A DNA stretch of 64,000 nucleotides, taken from positions 2,607,973 through 2,671,972 of the forward strand of contig NZ_CP116346.1 of assembly GCF_030254645.1 (NCBI RefSeq), given 5' to 3'. The position numbers and the translations under genes are program-made. Of the stretch, positions 8,390-18,344 are shown one piece after another. The notes below the pieces were generated by a model. The model did not search any database. It was not told the DNA's origin and was given only the letters and a program-made list of their open reading frames with translations. The DNA is from Paucibacter sediminis. Lineage in GTDB: Bacteria > Pseudomonadota > Gammaproteobacteria > Burkholderiales > Burkholderiaceae_C. The stretch's first letter is position 1. The number at the start of each line of letters is the position of its first letter.

Positions 8390-9288
8390 GCCAGCTGGAA
8401 ATCGATGGCTTGCAGCGCGGCGTGCAGGGCCACGGACTGGCTGGCACTGAGTGCCGTCAGCGGCGCTCGCACGCGGCGCCATTGCGCGTCGTGCAGCTCG
8501 GTGGCGAGCACCTCCTTCAGCGCGGCAATCATGGGATAGGCCTGCACGATCTTGCGCAGCTGGTCCACCTCGGCCTGCAGGGCCGGGCCCTGTTCGCTGT
8601 TCCACTCGCTCACCAGCCGGCTGATGCGGCCGGGGTTGATGTTGACGGTGGCCGAGATGCAGCCGCGCGCGCCCAGCGGCCGGGTGCGCGAGATAAAACT
8701 CTCCGAGGCCGGGAAGATCTCCAGCGTCGGGAAGCGCGCCAGCATGGCGGCGAGGTTGTCCCAATCGCCCGAGCTGTCCTTGATGCCCACCACGGTGCCA
8801 GGGAAGTCGCGCAGCAGGCGTTCGATCACGGCGTGGGTGATGGGAACGCCGCTCAGCGCCGGGATGTGATACAGGTAGAGCTTGAGCCGCAGATCGGCGA
8901 TGCGCGCAATCACCTCGGCATACCAGGCGTACAGGCCTTCGTCGCTGAGGCCCTTGTAGAAGAAGGGCGGCAGCATCAGCACACCGGCACAACCGGCCTG
9001 TACCGCATGGCGGCTCAATTGCGCGGCCTCGCCGGCCGAGCAGGCGCCGGTGCCGGGCAGCAGCTTTGCGGCGGGGATGCTGGCCTCCAGCAGGGCCTCG
9101 AGCAGCTGGCGGCGCTCGTCCAGGGTGAGCGAGTTGGCCTCGCTGTTGGTGCCAAAGGGCGCGAGCCCGGCGCCTTGCTGCACGAGCCAGCGCGCATGGG
9201 CAATGAAGCGCTGCACGTCGGGGCTGCCATCGGCGGCGAAGGGGGTGACGACGGGCGCAAACGCCCCGGTCAGTCCGGTGGTGACCAT
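8386..9288 (-). CDS. DapA-family class I lyase/aldolase (first of two)
   Basis: A 300-residue (beta/alpha)8 N-acetylneuraminate lyase / dihydrodipicolinate synthase family enzyme. The Schiff-base lysine is K170 (GIKDSSGD) and the catalytic tyrosine is Y140 (LYLYHIPALSG). The pyruvate-binding loop reads APFGTNSEANSLT, close to the usual GTTGE. Members cleave or make 2-oxo acids through a pyruvate enamine, so a retro-aldol giving pyruvate plus an aldehyde is plausible next to a RutE-like aldehyde reductase. Lysine biosynthesis is unlikely because the gene sits inside a catabolic operon. The substrate is not determined. Confidence 0.88.
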   Translation of the reverse strand: MVTTGLTGAFAPVVTPFAADGSPDVQRFIAHARWLVQQGAGLAPFGTNSEANSLTLDERRQLLEALLEASIPAAKLLPGTGACSAGEAAQLSRHAVQAGCAGVLMLPPFFYKGLSDEGLYAWYAEVIARIADLRLKLYLYHIPALSGVPITHAVIERLLRDFPGTVVGIKDSSGDWDNLAAMLARFPTLEIFPASESFISRTRPLGARGCISATVNINPGRISRLVSEWNSEQGPALQAEVDQLRKIVQAYPMIAALKEVLATELHDAQWRRVRAPLTALSASQSVALHAALQAIDFQLA

Positions 9289-9347
9289 GGGTGACTCCTG
9301 AAGGTGATGATGGGATGGAGGCCGGTGGCCTCGGCGCGGATGCGCCG

Positions 9348-10257
9348 CTAGGAGGGGATGGGCGGACGCAGCAACTGGGCAAAGGCCAGCAGCTGCTCGC
9401 CAAAGGCTGAATCGGCGCCACCGCTGTCGAGGTGCGCGACGATGGAGGTGTGGTTGTGCTCGGGCACGCAGATCAGGCGCGGGATGCGCCCCTGCGCCTG
9501 GCCCACGCGGTGGCAGAACTCGGCCGCGTACACGTCCAGCCAGGGGTTCTCATGCTCGGCCACGGCCAGCAGGGTGGGCACGCTCAAGTGCTGCGCATGC
9601 TGCACCGGTGAATCGGCCTCCAGCCGCGCGGCCTCGTCGCCGAAGTAGGCGCGCACGCCGCCGGCATTGGGGTTGTCTGCGCGCAGATCGGCGCGCAGCC
9701 GGGCGCTGATCAGCACCGCCGCCGCCACCGCCGGACGCTGTGCCTGCAGGCGCGGGTCGCACAGCAGCGTGGCCACATGGGCGCCGCCGGCCGAATGGCC
9801 GATCAGCAGGATGCGCGTGGCGTCGCCGCCCCAGCCGGCGGCATGGGCCTGGACATGGCGCAGCGCCGCGGCCACGTCCTCGGCGCCGCCGGGGAAGGGC
9901 GCCTCGGGCGCGAGCCGGTATTCCACGTTCACGCCCACGAAACCATGGCGGGCGAAGAAGCGCAGCACATTGCCGTAGACCTGCTCGTTGGCATTCATCT
10001 GCCCGCGCACAAAGGCGCCGCCATGCACGAACACGGCGATGGGCCTGGGCGCGGCCGCAGCAGTGCCGGGTGGCAGGTAGACATCCAGCACGTGGCGCGC
10101 ATGGGCGCCGTAGGGAATGGCGCGCTCGATCTGCAGGCCGGGCAGCGGGTGCGCGGCTTGCAGCGGGGTGTAGGCGCGCAGCACCTGGTCGCGGTGGGCG
10201 TTGATGTCCTCGGCCCAGCGCGGGCCGATCTCGCGCAGCAGGGCGCGCAACTCAGCC

Positions 10258-10268
<11 letters not shown>
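9348..10268 (-). CDS. alpha/beta hydrolase, esterase/arylformamidase-like
   Basis: A 306-residue serine hydrolase with an oxyanion-hole HGGAF (AVFVHGGAFVRGQM), a nucleophile elbow GHSAGGAHV and a late histidine (VPEHNHTSIV), giving the usual Ser-Asp-His set. This is the hormone-sensitive-lipase / arylformamidase arrangement. The kynureninase and 3-hydroxyanthranilate dioxygenase genes nearby make N-formylkynurenine formamidase an attractive reading, while its place in the operon allows a ring-cleavage-product or amide/ester hydrolase. The start overlaps the ABC ATPase gene by 11 bases. Confidence 0.85.
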
Positions 10269-11043
<775 letters not shown>

Positions 11044-11054
11044 GAATGGTTTCT

Positions 11055-11798
11055 TCAGTAGGAAATGCTGCGCCACCAGACCGCACGCGCAAGGCGTTCG
11101 ACCAGGGCGTAGAGGAACACGGCCAGGGCGGTGATCACCAGGATGGCGGCGAACATCAGATCGGTCTGCGCGTTCGCGGTGGCCAGCGTCATCAGATGGC
11201 CCAGGCCCTGCTCGGCACCGATGAACTCGCCCACGATGGCGCCGATCACCGCCAGCGGCATGGCGATCTTGATGCCGTCCACGAAGGCGGGCAGGGCCGA
11301 GGGCATCTGCAGGCGCCAGAAGCGGTCCCAGCGCGAGGCACCCAGGGCATGGAAATGCTCGTCCAGGTTGATGGGCACGTTCTGCATGCCGCCCAGGGTG
11401 GCCACCACCACGGGGAAGAAGGCGAACAGAAAGGTGGCCGCCACCTTGGAGCCCAGGCCGTAGCCGAACCACACGATCATCAGCGGCGCCAGCGCGATCT
11501 TGGGCATGCTCTGAAGCGCGGTGATGAGCGGGTAGAGCGTGCGGCGCGCCAGCGGACTCAGGTGTATCAACACCCCGAGCAGGATGCCGCCCACCACCGC
11601 CAGGCCAAAGCCCATCAGCACCTCGGTGGTGGTGACCCAGGTCTCACTCAGCAGCATCTCGCGGGCCTCCCAGCCCGCCGCCAGCACCGCCGACAGCGGC
11701 GGCAGCAGGTAGCGGCGTATGCCTAAAGCGCCCACGCCGTATTCCCACAGCGCGGCCAGCAGGCCCCAGAAGATCAGCGATTCCAGCGCGCGTCTCAT
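11055..11798 (-). CDS. ABC transporter permease, SsuC/TauC type
   Basis: A 247-residue inner-membrane permease with about six membrane spans and the cytoplasmic EAA-type loop (HFHALGASRWDRFWRLQMPS, then ALPAFVDGIKIAM) that docks on the ATPase. The ATG at 11796-11798 sits one base after the stop of the VOC gene, so expression is coupled. It belongs with the ATPase (10258) and the NMT1-like binding protein (12375). A VOC gene between the binding protein and the permease is unusual and suggests that uptake and catabolism were assembled as one unit. Confidence 0.94.
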   Translation of the reverse strand: MRRALESLIFWGLLAALWEYGVGALGIRRYLLPPLSAVLAAGWEAREMLLSETWVTTTEVLMGFGLAVVGGILLGVLIHLSPLARRTLYPLITALQSMPKIALAPLMIVWFGYGLGSKVAATFLFAFFPVVVATLGGMQNVPINLDEHFHALGASRWDRFWRLQMPSALPAFVDGIKIAMPLAVIGAIVGEFIGAEQGLGHLMTLATANAQTDLMFAAILVITALAVFLYALVERLARAVWWRSISY

Positions 11799-11799
11799 C

Positions 11800-12363
11800 T
11801 CAGGCCTCGTCCTTGGGCTTGCCCTGCTTGGCGGCCACCACGGCGGCCGGCGGCGGCACCACGAAGCGGGCAAAACGCCATTGGTCGAAGGAATCGATAT
11901 TGCGTTCCCAGACCTTGGCCTCGTAGGGCTGCGCCGGAGTGATCTGGGTCATCTCGCAGTAGAGCTCGACGTTGTTGCCATCCGGATCCTTGAAGACCAG
12001 GAAGAGGTTCTCGCCCGGGCCATGCTTGCCGATGCCGCGCACGATCTCCACGCCATGCGCTTGCAGCAGCTGCACCGCGCGCTCCATCTCGGCCAGGTCG
12101 TCCACCAGGTAGGAGAAATGCTCCAGGCCGGGGCGGCCATAACGCGGCAGTTCCTCGCGCTCGGGCGAGTCGGCGGGGATCTGGGCCAGGGCCAGGTCGT
12201 GATGATCGCTGCCGGCGCGCAGGAACACCATCTGGTCGCTGATCCAGTCGGACACTTCCAGGCCCAGGATCTCGGTGTAGAAGTGCACGGACTTGTGGAT
12301 GTCGCGCACCATCAGCACCAGATGGCCGAGCTTGCGAGGTTTGATCTTGCCGGGTGTAGTCAT
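11800..12363 (-). CDS. VOC-family protein, extradiol-dioxygenase-like
   Basis: A 187-residue vicinal-oxygen-chelate protein with two beta-alpha-beta-beta-beta modules. The metal triad of extradiol dioxygenases is visible: H14 (LGHLVLMVRD), H82 (GLEHFSYLVDD) and E133 (NNVELYCEMTQ). Ring cleavage of a catechol- or aminophenol-like intermediate is therefore possible, but small VOC proteins also include isomerases, epimerases and glutathione transferases. The C-terminal extension is Ala/Pro/Lys-rich. It sits inside the operon between the binding protein and the permease. Family is secure, reaction is not. Confidence 0.85.
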   Translation of the reverse strand: MTTPGKIKPRKLGHLVLMVRDIHKSVHFYTEILGLEVSDWISDQMVFLRAGSDHHDLALAQIPADSPEREELPRYGRPGLEHFSYLVDDLAEMERAVQLLQAHGVEIVRGIGKHGPGENLFLVFKDPDGNNVELYCEMTQITPAQPYEAKVWERNIDSFDQWRFARFVVPPPAAVVAAKQGKPKDEA

Positions 12364-12374
12364 GGTGGCGCGTC

Positions 12375-13364
12375 TCAGTCGACGATGAAACGGTTGGTGT
12401 AGACCTCGCCGCCGCGCACGTCGGCGGTGACCTTGAAGGCCTTCTTGGCGAATTCGATGGTGGCGTGCATGCGGTCGGCACGGATGTAGCCAAGCTTTTT
12501 GTTGTCGGCGCCGGCGTCGCTGATGATGTCCAGCGTTTCCTTGATCTGCTGCATCAGGATCGGTTTGCTCAGCAGCTTGTTGCTGGCGACGATGAGGTCC
12601 GCAGCCTCATCCGGGTTCTTGCGCATGTACTCGTAGCCGCGGTAGGTGGCGGCGACGAAGCGCTTCACCAGTTCGGGCCTGGCCTGCACCAGGGCCTCGC
12701 TGGCGACGATGCCATTGCCGTAGATGTTGAGGTTGTAGTCGCGGTAGCGCAGGGCGGCGAGCTGCTTGCCCTCGCGCTGCACCAGGGCCTCCAGCAGGGG
12801 CTTGTTGGCGCCTTCCCAGCATTCGGCCAGGTCCACCTTGCCCTCGAGGAAGCTGGGGTTGATGACGGCCGGGTCCAGGCGCAGCAGCTTGAGGTGATTG
12901 GCCGGCAGGCCGTTGGCCTGCAGCCAGGCGGGCACCAGGTTCTGCAGCGGCGAGGCCGCGCCGCCGCCCACGCTCATGCCCTTGAGTTCGGCCAGCTTCG
13001 GTGCCTTGCCCAACTTGCCCGGCATATAGCAGAGCGCGCCGGGCCACTGGGTGTTGATGGCGCCCACCATCACCGTCTTGCCGCCATTCGCACGGTTGAG
13101 CATCACGCTGATCGGATCGCCGTAGCCGAACTCGAACAGGCCCTGGTCGATCTCGTTGACGGTGCGCTGGCCGCCGTAGCCACGCTGCGTCTGCACCTCC
13201 AGCCCGGCTTCGGCATAAAAGCCCTTGGCTGCCGCTACCAGCACCCCGCCGGTGCTGCCCTGGGGCAGCCAGGCGAGGTTGAATTTGACCTTGTCCAGGG
13301 CCTGGGCGGCGCTGCAACTCAGCGCGGCAAAGGCAAGTGCCCAGAGTTGGCGGTGGATGGACAT
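12375..13364 (-). CDS. ABC substrate-binding protein, NMT1/THI5 - SsuA/TauA family
   Basis: A 329-residue periplasmic binding protein with a signal peptide ending about residue 22 (SCSAAQA), then KVKFNLAWLPQGSTGGVLVA and AKGFYAEAGLEVQTQRGYGG, the conserved opening of NMT1-like proteins. Known ligands in the family include taurine and other sulfonates, nitrate, riboflavin and hydroxymethylpyrimidine precursors, all small polar or heterocyclic molecules. It pairs with the permease and ATPase downstream. It starts 29 bases after the FAH-family gene. The ligand is presumably the pathway substrate. Confidence 0.93.
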   Translation of the reverse strand: MSIHRQLWALAFAALSCSAAQALDKVKFNLAWLPQGSTGGVLVAAAKGFYAEAGLEVQTQRGYGGQRTVNEIDQGLFEFGYGDPISVMLNRANGGKTVMVGAINTQWPGALCYMPGKLGKAPKLAELKGMSVGGGAASPLQNLVPAWLQANGLPANHLKLLRLDPAVINPSFLEGKVDLAECWEGANKPLLEALVQREGKQLAALRYRDYNLNIYGNGIVASEALVQARPELVKRFVAATYRGYEYMRKNPDEAADLIVASNKLLSKPILMQQIKETLDIISDAGADNKKLGYIRADRMHATIEFAKKAFKVTADVRGGEVYTNRFIVD

Positions 13365-13393
13365 GGGGGCTTCCTTGAAGGAGTTGGGGTGGA

Positions 13394-14332
13394 TCAGCCC
13401 GCGACCACGCGGTTGCGGATGCTGCCGATCTGCTCGATGCTGGCCATCATCACATCCCCGGGCTGCAGAAAGCGCCCACGCGCCATGCCCACGCCGGTGG
13501 GCGTGCCGGTGGCGATCAGGTCGCCGGGCTTGAGGGTGAGCATGCTGGAGAGGTAGGCGATCTGCTCGGCAATGTTGAAGATCATGCCCTCGGTCGTGTC
13601 GTCCTGCATGGTCTCGTCGTTGACGGTCAGGCGCATGCGCAGATTCTGCGGCGCGGCAATGCAGTCGCGCGGCACCAGCCAGGGGCCCATGGGGCCGAAG
13701 GTGTCAAAGCTCTTGCCGCGGAACCAGTCGTGCGTGAAGGGGTAGTCGCTGCGGCGGTTCAGGTCGCGCGCACTGATGTCGTTGAACACGGTGTAGCCGG
13801 CGATCACCTCGTAGGCCTCTTCGACACCGACGTTGCGGCATTCACGGCCGATCACCACGCCCAGTTCGACCTCCCAGTCCAGCTTGGCGGTGTGGGCGGG
13901 TTTGACCACATCCTCCTCGGTGGCCAGCACGCTGGTGTCGGCCTTCATGAAGACATAGGGGGCGCTCTCGGTGCGCGGCGCCAGCTTGGTGCCCATCTCC
14001 TTGGCGTGCTCCACATAGTTGGAGGCGGCGCCGAAGATGCGGCCCGGGCGGTAGGGCGTGCACAGCCGATAGCTTTGGGCGGGCAGCGCATGCAGCGCGC
14101 CGGCGGCGGCCAGCTCCTGCACCTGTCGGGCCAGTGCGGCGATCGCGCCGGCGCTGTGCGGCCAGTCAGCGATCGCCAGCTGGGTGCTGTTCAGGAAGGC
14201 GGCCAACTGCGGCTGCTGCTCCATGCCGCAGGCGCGTGCCGCGGCGGCGGCGTCATAGAGCTGGTCATCCAGCACCAGGGCGGGGCGGGGGCCGTGGCCG
14301 TTGTCGTAAGAGGCGAGTGCGTACCAGATCAC
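13394..14332 (-). CDS. fumarylacetoacetate hydrolase (FAH) family enzyme
   Basis: A 312-residue FAH-fold protein, a group that includes 2-oxo-acid hydratases, 4-oxalocrotonate decarboxylases and diketo-acid hydrolases acting on ring-cleavage products. The entry loop GRIFGAASNYVEHAKEMG, the metal-ligand segment DWEVELGVVIGRE and the conserved FNDISARDLNRRS and GDLIATGTPTGVG are present. I start at the GTG 14330-14332, eight bases after an AAAGGA site; longer in-frame readings would run into the operator. It is the first gene of the long minus-strand operon and is controlled from the 14333-14464 region holding operator B. Confidence 0.88.
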   Translation of the reverse strand: MIWYALASYDNGHGPRPALVLDDQLYDAAAAARACGMEQQPQLAAFLNSTQLAIADWPHSAGAIAALARQVQELAAAGALHALPAQSYRLCTPYRPGRIFGAASNYVEHAKEMGTKLAPRTESAPYVFMKADTSVLATEEDVVKPAHTAKLDWEVELGVVIGRECRNVGVEEAYEVIAGYTVFNDISARDLNRRSDYPFTHDWFRGKSFDTFGPMGPWLVPRDCIAAPQNLRMRLTVNDETMQDDTTEGMIFNIAEQIAYLSSMLTLKPGDLIATGTPTGVGMARGRFLQPGDVMMASIEQIGSIRNRVVAG

Positions 14333-14393
14333 GGGTTGTCCTTTGCTTGTCGTTCCGATGCAGCGCGCTGCAATATGTGAATACAATAACATC

Positions 14394-14409
14394 GCCATGT
14401 ATACATGGC
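14394..14409. promoter_or_regulatory. palindromic operator, site B (FAH operon / hydroxyacid dehydrogenase)
   Basis: GCCATGTATACATGGC is a perfect 16-bp palindrome centred in the 132-base divergent region, 62 bases from the FAH GTG and 56 from the dehydrogenase ATG. It carries the same TGTATACA core as sites A, C and D and is the longest of the four. A weaker ATGTGAATACAAT about 20 bases to the left may be a second half-quality site. One regulator could govern both flanking transcripts from here. Confidence 0.65.
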
Positions 14410-14464
14410 AAGCGATGCAGGGTAATTCCCTGTGTTTGATGTTTCTTGCCACCGGGTCCAAGAC

Positions 14465-15412
14465 ATGAACGAAATCCGACCATCGCTGCTGGCGCTGATC
14501 CCGCTGCAGCCCGCCCTTGTGCAGGCGCTGGGCGAGCACTGCGAGCTCAGCTACGAACCGCAGGGCCCGGCGGGCCTGGACTGGCCCGCCATGGCGCGGC
14601 GCGGCGTGCGCGCGGTGCTCACCAATGGCACGACCGGGCTCAGCCGCGCGCAGATGCAGGCCCTGCCCGGCCTGGGCCTGGTGTGCGCCTTCGGTGCGGG
14701 CTTCGAAGCCATCGATCTGGCGGCGGCACGCGAGTTGGGAATCGCCGTCACGCATGCGCCCGGCGTCAACAACGCCACCGTGGCCGACCACGCGCTGGCC
14801 CTGATGCTGGCGCTGGCGCGCGGCCTGGCGCCGCTGGACCGCGCGGTCAAGGCAGGCCTGTGGCAACACAGCCGCGCCGAGCGGCCGACCTTGCACCGGC
14901 GCCGGCTCGGCCTGCTGGGCATGGGGAACATAGGCCAGCAGATCGCGCGCCGCGCGCTCGGCTTCGAGATGAGCGTGGCCTACTGCACGCGCCAGCCCCG
15001 GCCCGAGCTGCCCTATCAGCACCACGCCTCGGTGCTGAGCCTGGCCGCGGCCAGCGACTATCTGGTGCTGGCCTGCCCGGGCGGGCCGGCCACACGCCAT
15101 CTGGTGAATCGCGAGGTTCTGCGCGCGCTGGGGCCGACCGGCTTCGTGGTGAATGTGGCGCGCGGCAGCGTGCTGCACAGCGGCGATCTGATCGCCGCGC
15201 TGCAGGCCGGCGAGATTGCCGGCGCGGGCCTGGATGTGCTGGATGACGAGCCCGCCGTGCCGGCCGAACTGTGCCGCCTGGACCAGGTGCTGCTGACGCC
15301 GCATATCTCGGGCCGCTCGCCCGAGGCGCAGCGCGCCCAGCTGGCCTGCCTGCTGGAGAACCTGCAGGCCTTCTGCGCCGGGCGGGCCTTGCCCAACCCG
15401 GTGCCGGGCTGA
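14465..15412 (+). CDS. D-2-hydroxyacid dehydrogenase
   Basis: A 315-residue NAD(P)-dependent oxidoreductase of the D-isomer 2-hydroxyacid dehydrogenase family (glyoxylate/hydroxypyruvate-reductase-like). The nucleotide site is GLLGMGNIGQQIARRALGFE; the substrate arginine (NVARGSVLH), glutamate (DVLDDEPAVP) and histidine (LLTPHISG) are all present. It interconverts a 2-oxo acid and a D-2-hydroxy acid. It is divergent from the FAH operon across operator B and ends 3 bases from the convergent VOC gene, so it looks like a single-gene member of the same regulon. The substrate is unknown. Confidence 0.92.
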   Translation: MNEIRPSLLALIPLQPALVQALGEHCELSYEPQGPAGLDWPAMARRGVRAVLTNGTTGLSRAQMQALPGLGLVCAFGAGFEAIDLAAARELGIAVTHAPGVNNATVADHALALMLALARGLAPLDRAVKAGLWQHSRAERPTLHRRRLGLLGMGNIGQQIARRALGFEMSVAYCTRQPRPELPYQHHASVLSLAAASDYLVLACPGGPATRHLVNREVLRALGPTGFVVNVARGSVLHSGDLIAALQAGEIAGAGLDVLDDEPAVPAELCRLDQVLLTPHISGRSPEAQRAQLACLLENLQAFCAGRALPNPVPG

Positions 15413-15415
15413 GCT

Positions 15416-15877
15416 TCAGCGCGCGGCCTTGAGGTCGGGGTGGCGCAATGCCGGCGCCTCCGACACGCCCACCACGTCCTTGGCGGCGCCGCCCCAGCCG
15501 CGGTCGGTCATGTCGATCATCACGCCGTTGGGGTCGAAGTACTTCACCTCGTAGAAGCTGTTGCCCTTCACCGGCACCTCGCCGAGGAAGTAGGTGCCGC
15601 CGGCGGCCTCGCAGTCCTGGCGCGAGGCGGCGATGTCGTCCACCCAGAAACCGATGTGGTGCAGGCCCACATGCGCGCGGCCCAGCGGCCCGGCATGGGC
15701 GTCGTTCTTGAAGTTGAGCAACGCCAGGCACATCACGCCGTCGCTGAGGTAGACGCCACGCGCCAGCGAGGAATCGGTCTCGCCGACCTTTGTCATGCCG
15801 AAGGATTGCTCGTAGAAGGGCGCGATGGCCCAGGGATCGGGAACGGAAATAGCGATGTGACGCAGCTTGCCAGCCAT
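15416..15877 (-). CDS. VOC-family protein (second)
   Basis: A 153-residue single-chain glyoxalase/dioxygenase-superfamily protein. It begins AGKLRHIAISVPDPW with a metal-type histidine H7, has HVGLHHIGFWVDD around residue 70 and PNGVMIDMTDRGWGG near the end, where an aspartate (D122) occupies the usual acidic ligand position. The ATG at 15875-15877 is preceded by a strong GGAGG; the upstream in-frame ATG at 15931 would lie almost on operator C and lacks such a site. It is divergent from the GntR gene. Isomerase, lyase or dioxygenase activity cannot be separated. Confidence 0.82.
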   Translation of the reverse strand: MAGKLRHIAISVPDPWAIAPFYEQSFGMTKVGETDSSLARGVYLSDGVMCLALLNFKNDAHAGPLGRAHVGLHHIGFWVDDIAASRQDCEAAGGTYFLGEVPVKGNSFYEVKYFDPNGVMIDMTDRGWGGAAKDVVGVSEAPALRHPDLKAAR

Positions 15878-15935
15878 GGGGGCCTCCAGAGGTAGATGGA
15901 TAGGTTCAGGATTCAATGAATCCAAAAACATCTAT

Positions 15936-15945
15936 ATGTATACAT
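15936..15945. promoter_or_regulatory. palindromic operator, site C (VOC / gntR)
   Basis: ATGTATACAT, a perfect 10-bp palindrome lying 58 bases upstream of the VOC ATG and 35 bases upstream of the GntR-family ATG. It has the same core as sites A, B and D. A site in front of the regulator's own gene is what autoregulation by that regulator would look like, and this is the main reason for linking the GntR protein to the motif. Confidence 0.62.
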
Positions 15946-15980
15946 GAAAAGTATTGCGCATGCAAAGAGGCTGAACCGCA

Positions 15981-16817
15981 ATGCAGTTGTGCGCGCCGTC
16001 GCTAGAATCGCCTCAACCTGACACTTCCCAGCCTGGATCACCCATGGGTAACGCTTCCGCCAGCATCTGCCGCAGCCTCACCGAAGACATCGTCAGCGGC
16101 AAGCTGCCACCCGGGCAGAAGCTGGAGGAGCTGGTGCTGGCTGAGCGCTTCCAGGTCTCGCGCACGCCCATCCGCGAGGCGCTGCGCGAGCTGCATGCGC
16201 GTGGCCTGATCGATCTGCAGCCGCGCAAGGGCGGCATCGTGCGCAGCATCGGGCTGGACGATCTTTCCGACATGCTGGAGGCGATGGTCGAGCTGGACGC
16301 TCTGTGCTGCCGCATCAGCGCCGAGCGCATGAGCGCGGTGCAGAAGAAGCAGCTGCAGATGGTGCAGCAGCAGAGCGAGGACTGCGTGGCGCGCGGCGAC
16401 GAGGCCGGCTATCTGCAGCTGAACCACCAGTTTCACCAGCTCATCAGCGCCGGCGCGCAGAACCGCAGCCTGGCCGCGATGCTGAGCAATCTGCGCGAGC
16501 GCCTGGCGCCCTTCCGCGCCGCACAGACCCATGTGGAGCGGCGCCTGCCGGTCTCGCACGACGAGCACCAGGCCATCCTCAACGCCATCCTGGCCTCGGA
16601 TGCCGAGGCCTCCTACGAGGCCATGCGCAACCACACCGCGCGGCTGAGCATCAATGTGCTGGACCTGCTGAAGGCGCAGCAGGGTGGCGACGCCCCGGGG
16701 CGTGCGCCGAGCGAGGCGCCGGCTGCGCCCAAGCTGCGCAAGCCTGCCGCCAAAGTGGCTGCTACAGCAGCCGTGAAGAAGCCCGCCAAGGCCGCTGCCG
16801 TCAAGCGTCGAGCCTGA
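15981..16817 (+). CDS. GntR-family regulator, FCD subfamily, with basic Ala/Lys tail
   Basis: A 278-residue transcription factor. The winged helix-turn-helix ([20 protein letters not shown], then [20 protein letters not shown]) is followed by an all-helical FCD effector domain containing the metal/effector histidines ([23 protein letters not shown]). From about residue 235 it ends in a low-complexity basic tail ([20 protein letters not shown]). Start 15981 has an AGAGG site; a later ATG at 16044 is also possible. FCD regulators usually repress catabolic operons until a carboxylic-acid effector binds. Operator C precedes it. Its 3' end overlaps the convergent chemoreceptor by 17 bases. Confidence 0.92.
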   Translation: MQLCAPSLESPQPDTSQPGSPMGNASASICRSLTEDIVSGKLPPGQKLEELVLAERFQVSRTPIREALRELHARGLIDLQPRKGGIVRSIGLDDLSDMLEAMVELDALCCRISAERMSAVQKKQLQMVQQQSEDCVARGDEAGYLQLNHQFHQLISAGAQNRSLAAMLSNLRERLAPFRAAQTHVERRLPVSHDEHQAILNAILASDAEASYEAMRNHTARLSINVLDLLKAQQGGDAPGRAPSEAPAAPKLRKPAAKVAATAAVKKPAKAAAVKRRA

Positions 16818-18336
16818 ACACCCCCACCACGGCGCGCAGGCGCCGGGCCTGATCGCGCAGCGACGTGGCGGCTGCGGCCGATTGCTCCACCAGCGCGGCG
16901 TTCTGCTGGGTCATCTGATCCAGATTCGCTACCGCCTGGTTCACCTGCGCAATGCCCTCACCCTGTTCGCTGGCGCCGACGGCGATCTCATGGAGGAGGG
17001 CCGCCACCTGGTGCACGCTGGCCACGATGTGCTGCATGGAGCTGCCGGTCTGATCCACCAGCTGGGCGCCCGAGGCCACCGTGTTGCTGCTGGCCTGTAT
17101 CAGGCCCTTGATCTCCTTGGCGGCCGCGGCCGAACGCTGCGCCAGGCTGCGCACCTCGGCGGCCACCACCGCGAAGCCGCGGCCCTGCTCGCCGGCGCGC
17201 GCCGCTTCCACCGCCGCATTGAGGGCGAGGATATTGGTCTGGAAGGCAATGCCGTCGATCACGCCGATGATGTCGGCCATGCGCGCCGAGCTCTGGCTGA
17301 TCTGCGCCATGGTGCCGACCACCTCGTTCACCACCTGGCCGCCGCGGCCGGCCGCCTGCGCCGCGCCGGCGGCCAGCTGATTGGCCTGGCGCGCGGTGTC
17401 AGCGGACTGCCGCAGCGTGCCGGTGAGTTGCTCCATCGAGCTGGCGGTCTGCTGCAAATTGGCCGACGCCTGCTCGGTGCGCACGCTCAGATCCTGGTTG
17501 CCCTCGGCGATCTCGCTGGACGCCGTGCTCACCGAGTCCACGCCCTTTAGCACCTCGGCCACCAGCGCACGCAGGCGCCGCGCCATCGCCTCCATGGCTT
17601 GCATGAGCTGGCCGAATTCGTCCTGGCGGTCGCCGAGCGCTGGTGGCTGGCTGAGGTCGCCCTCGGCGATGCGCTCGGCCAACTGCACCGCCTGGCGCAG
17701 CGGCGCGCTGATGGCGCGCACCAGCAGCGCCACCCCGGCGAGGGCGAACGCGTACACCAGGCCCATCACCAGCAGGCCCAGGCCTTGCGCGCGTTCGCTG
17801 GCCAGCAGGGCGGCGGCTTTGGCCTCGTCGCGCAACTGGCTCTGCACCTCCACCAGCTGTTCAAGCGCCGCGAGGTAATTGGCCACGGCAGGCAGCAAGT
17901 CCTTTTCAACCAGCGCGCCGGCGGATTCGCCGCGCTGCTTCAAGGCGTCCACCTGCTTCATCAAGGCCACCACCGGCTGGCGCCGATCGGCGATGCGTGC
18001 CAGCGCTTCGCGCTCGCGCGGCGTGCCGGCTTCCTTGGCGATGCGTTCCTGCAACTCGTTGATCAGCCCGGTGGCCTGCTTGCGGCCCCGGCCGAAGGTC
18101 TGGGTCAGCAGCGGCTCCTGGCTCAAGGCCATCGCGATGACGCGCTGCACATTCGCCTCCAGCGCGCCGGCCCAGCGCGTGGAGAGGCCGATGCGTTCAT
18201 CGACGGCCGCCACCTCGTCCATGGCGTCTTGCATGGCCAGGACGGCCGAGCGCTGGCTCAGTACGGCGGCGGCCACCATCAGGCTCAGGGCGGCCAGGCT
18301 GGCGGCCCAGAGTTTGCGGGAGACGGTGAAATGCAT
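16801..18336 (-). CDS. methyl-accepting chemotaxis protein
   Basis: A 511-residue transmembrane chemoreceptor. TM1 spans about residues 7-27 and TM2 about 187-208, enclosing a roughly 155-residue periplasmic four-helix sensor domain; a HAMP domain follows ([20 protein letters not shown]), then the coiled-coil signalling domain with the conserved hairpin ([20 protein letters not shown]). The ATG is eight bases after the porin stop, so it is co-transcribed with that porin and placed under operator D. This suggests chemotaxis toward the compound handled by the island. The C-terminus lacks an obvious CheR-tethering pentapeptide. Confidence 0.94.
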   Translation of the reverse strand: MHFTVSRKLWAASLAALSLMVAAAVLSQRSAVLAMQDAMDEVAAVDERIGLSTRWAGALEANVQRVIAMALSQEPLLTQTFGRGRKQATGLINELQERIAKEAGTPREREALARIADRRQPVVALMKQVDALKQRGESAGALVEKDLLPAVANYLAALEQLVEVQSQLRDEAKAAALLASERAQGLGLLVMGLVYAFALAGVALLVRAISAPLRQAVQLAERIAEGDLSQPPALGDRQDEFGQLMQAMEAMARRLRALVAEVLKGVDSVSTASSEIAEGNQDLSVRTEQASANLQQTASSMEQLTGTLRQSADTARQANQLAAGAAQAAGRGGQVVNEVVGTMAQISQSSARMADIIGVIDGIAFQTNILALNAAVEAARAGEQGRGFAVVAAEVRSLAQRSAAAAKEIKGLIQASSNTVASGAQLVDQTGSSMQHIVASVHQVAALLHEIAVGASEQGEGIAQVNQAVANLDQMTQQNAALVEQSAAAATSLRDQARRLRAVVGVFRLDA

Positions 18337-18344
18337 GGCGATGC

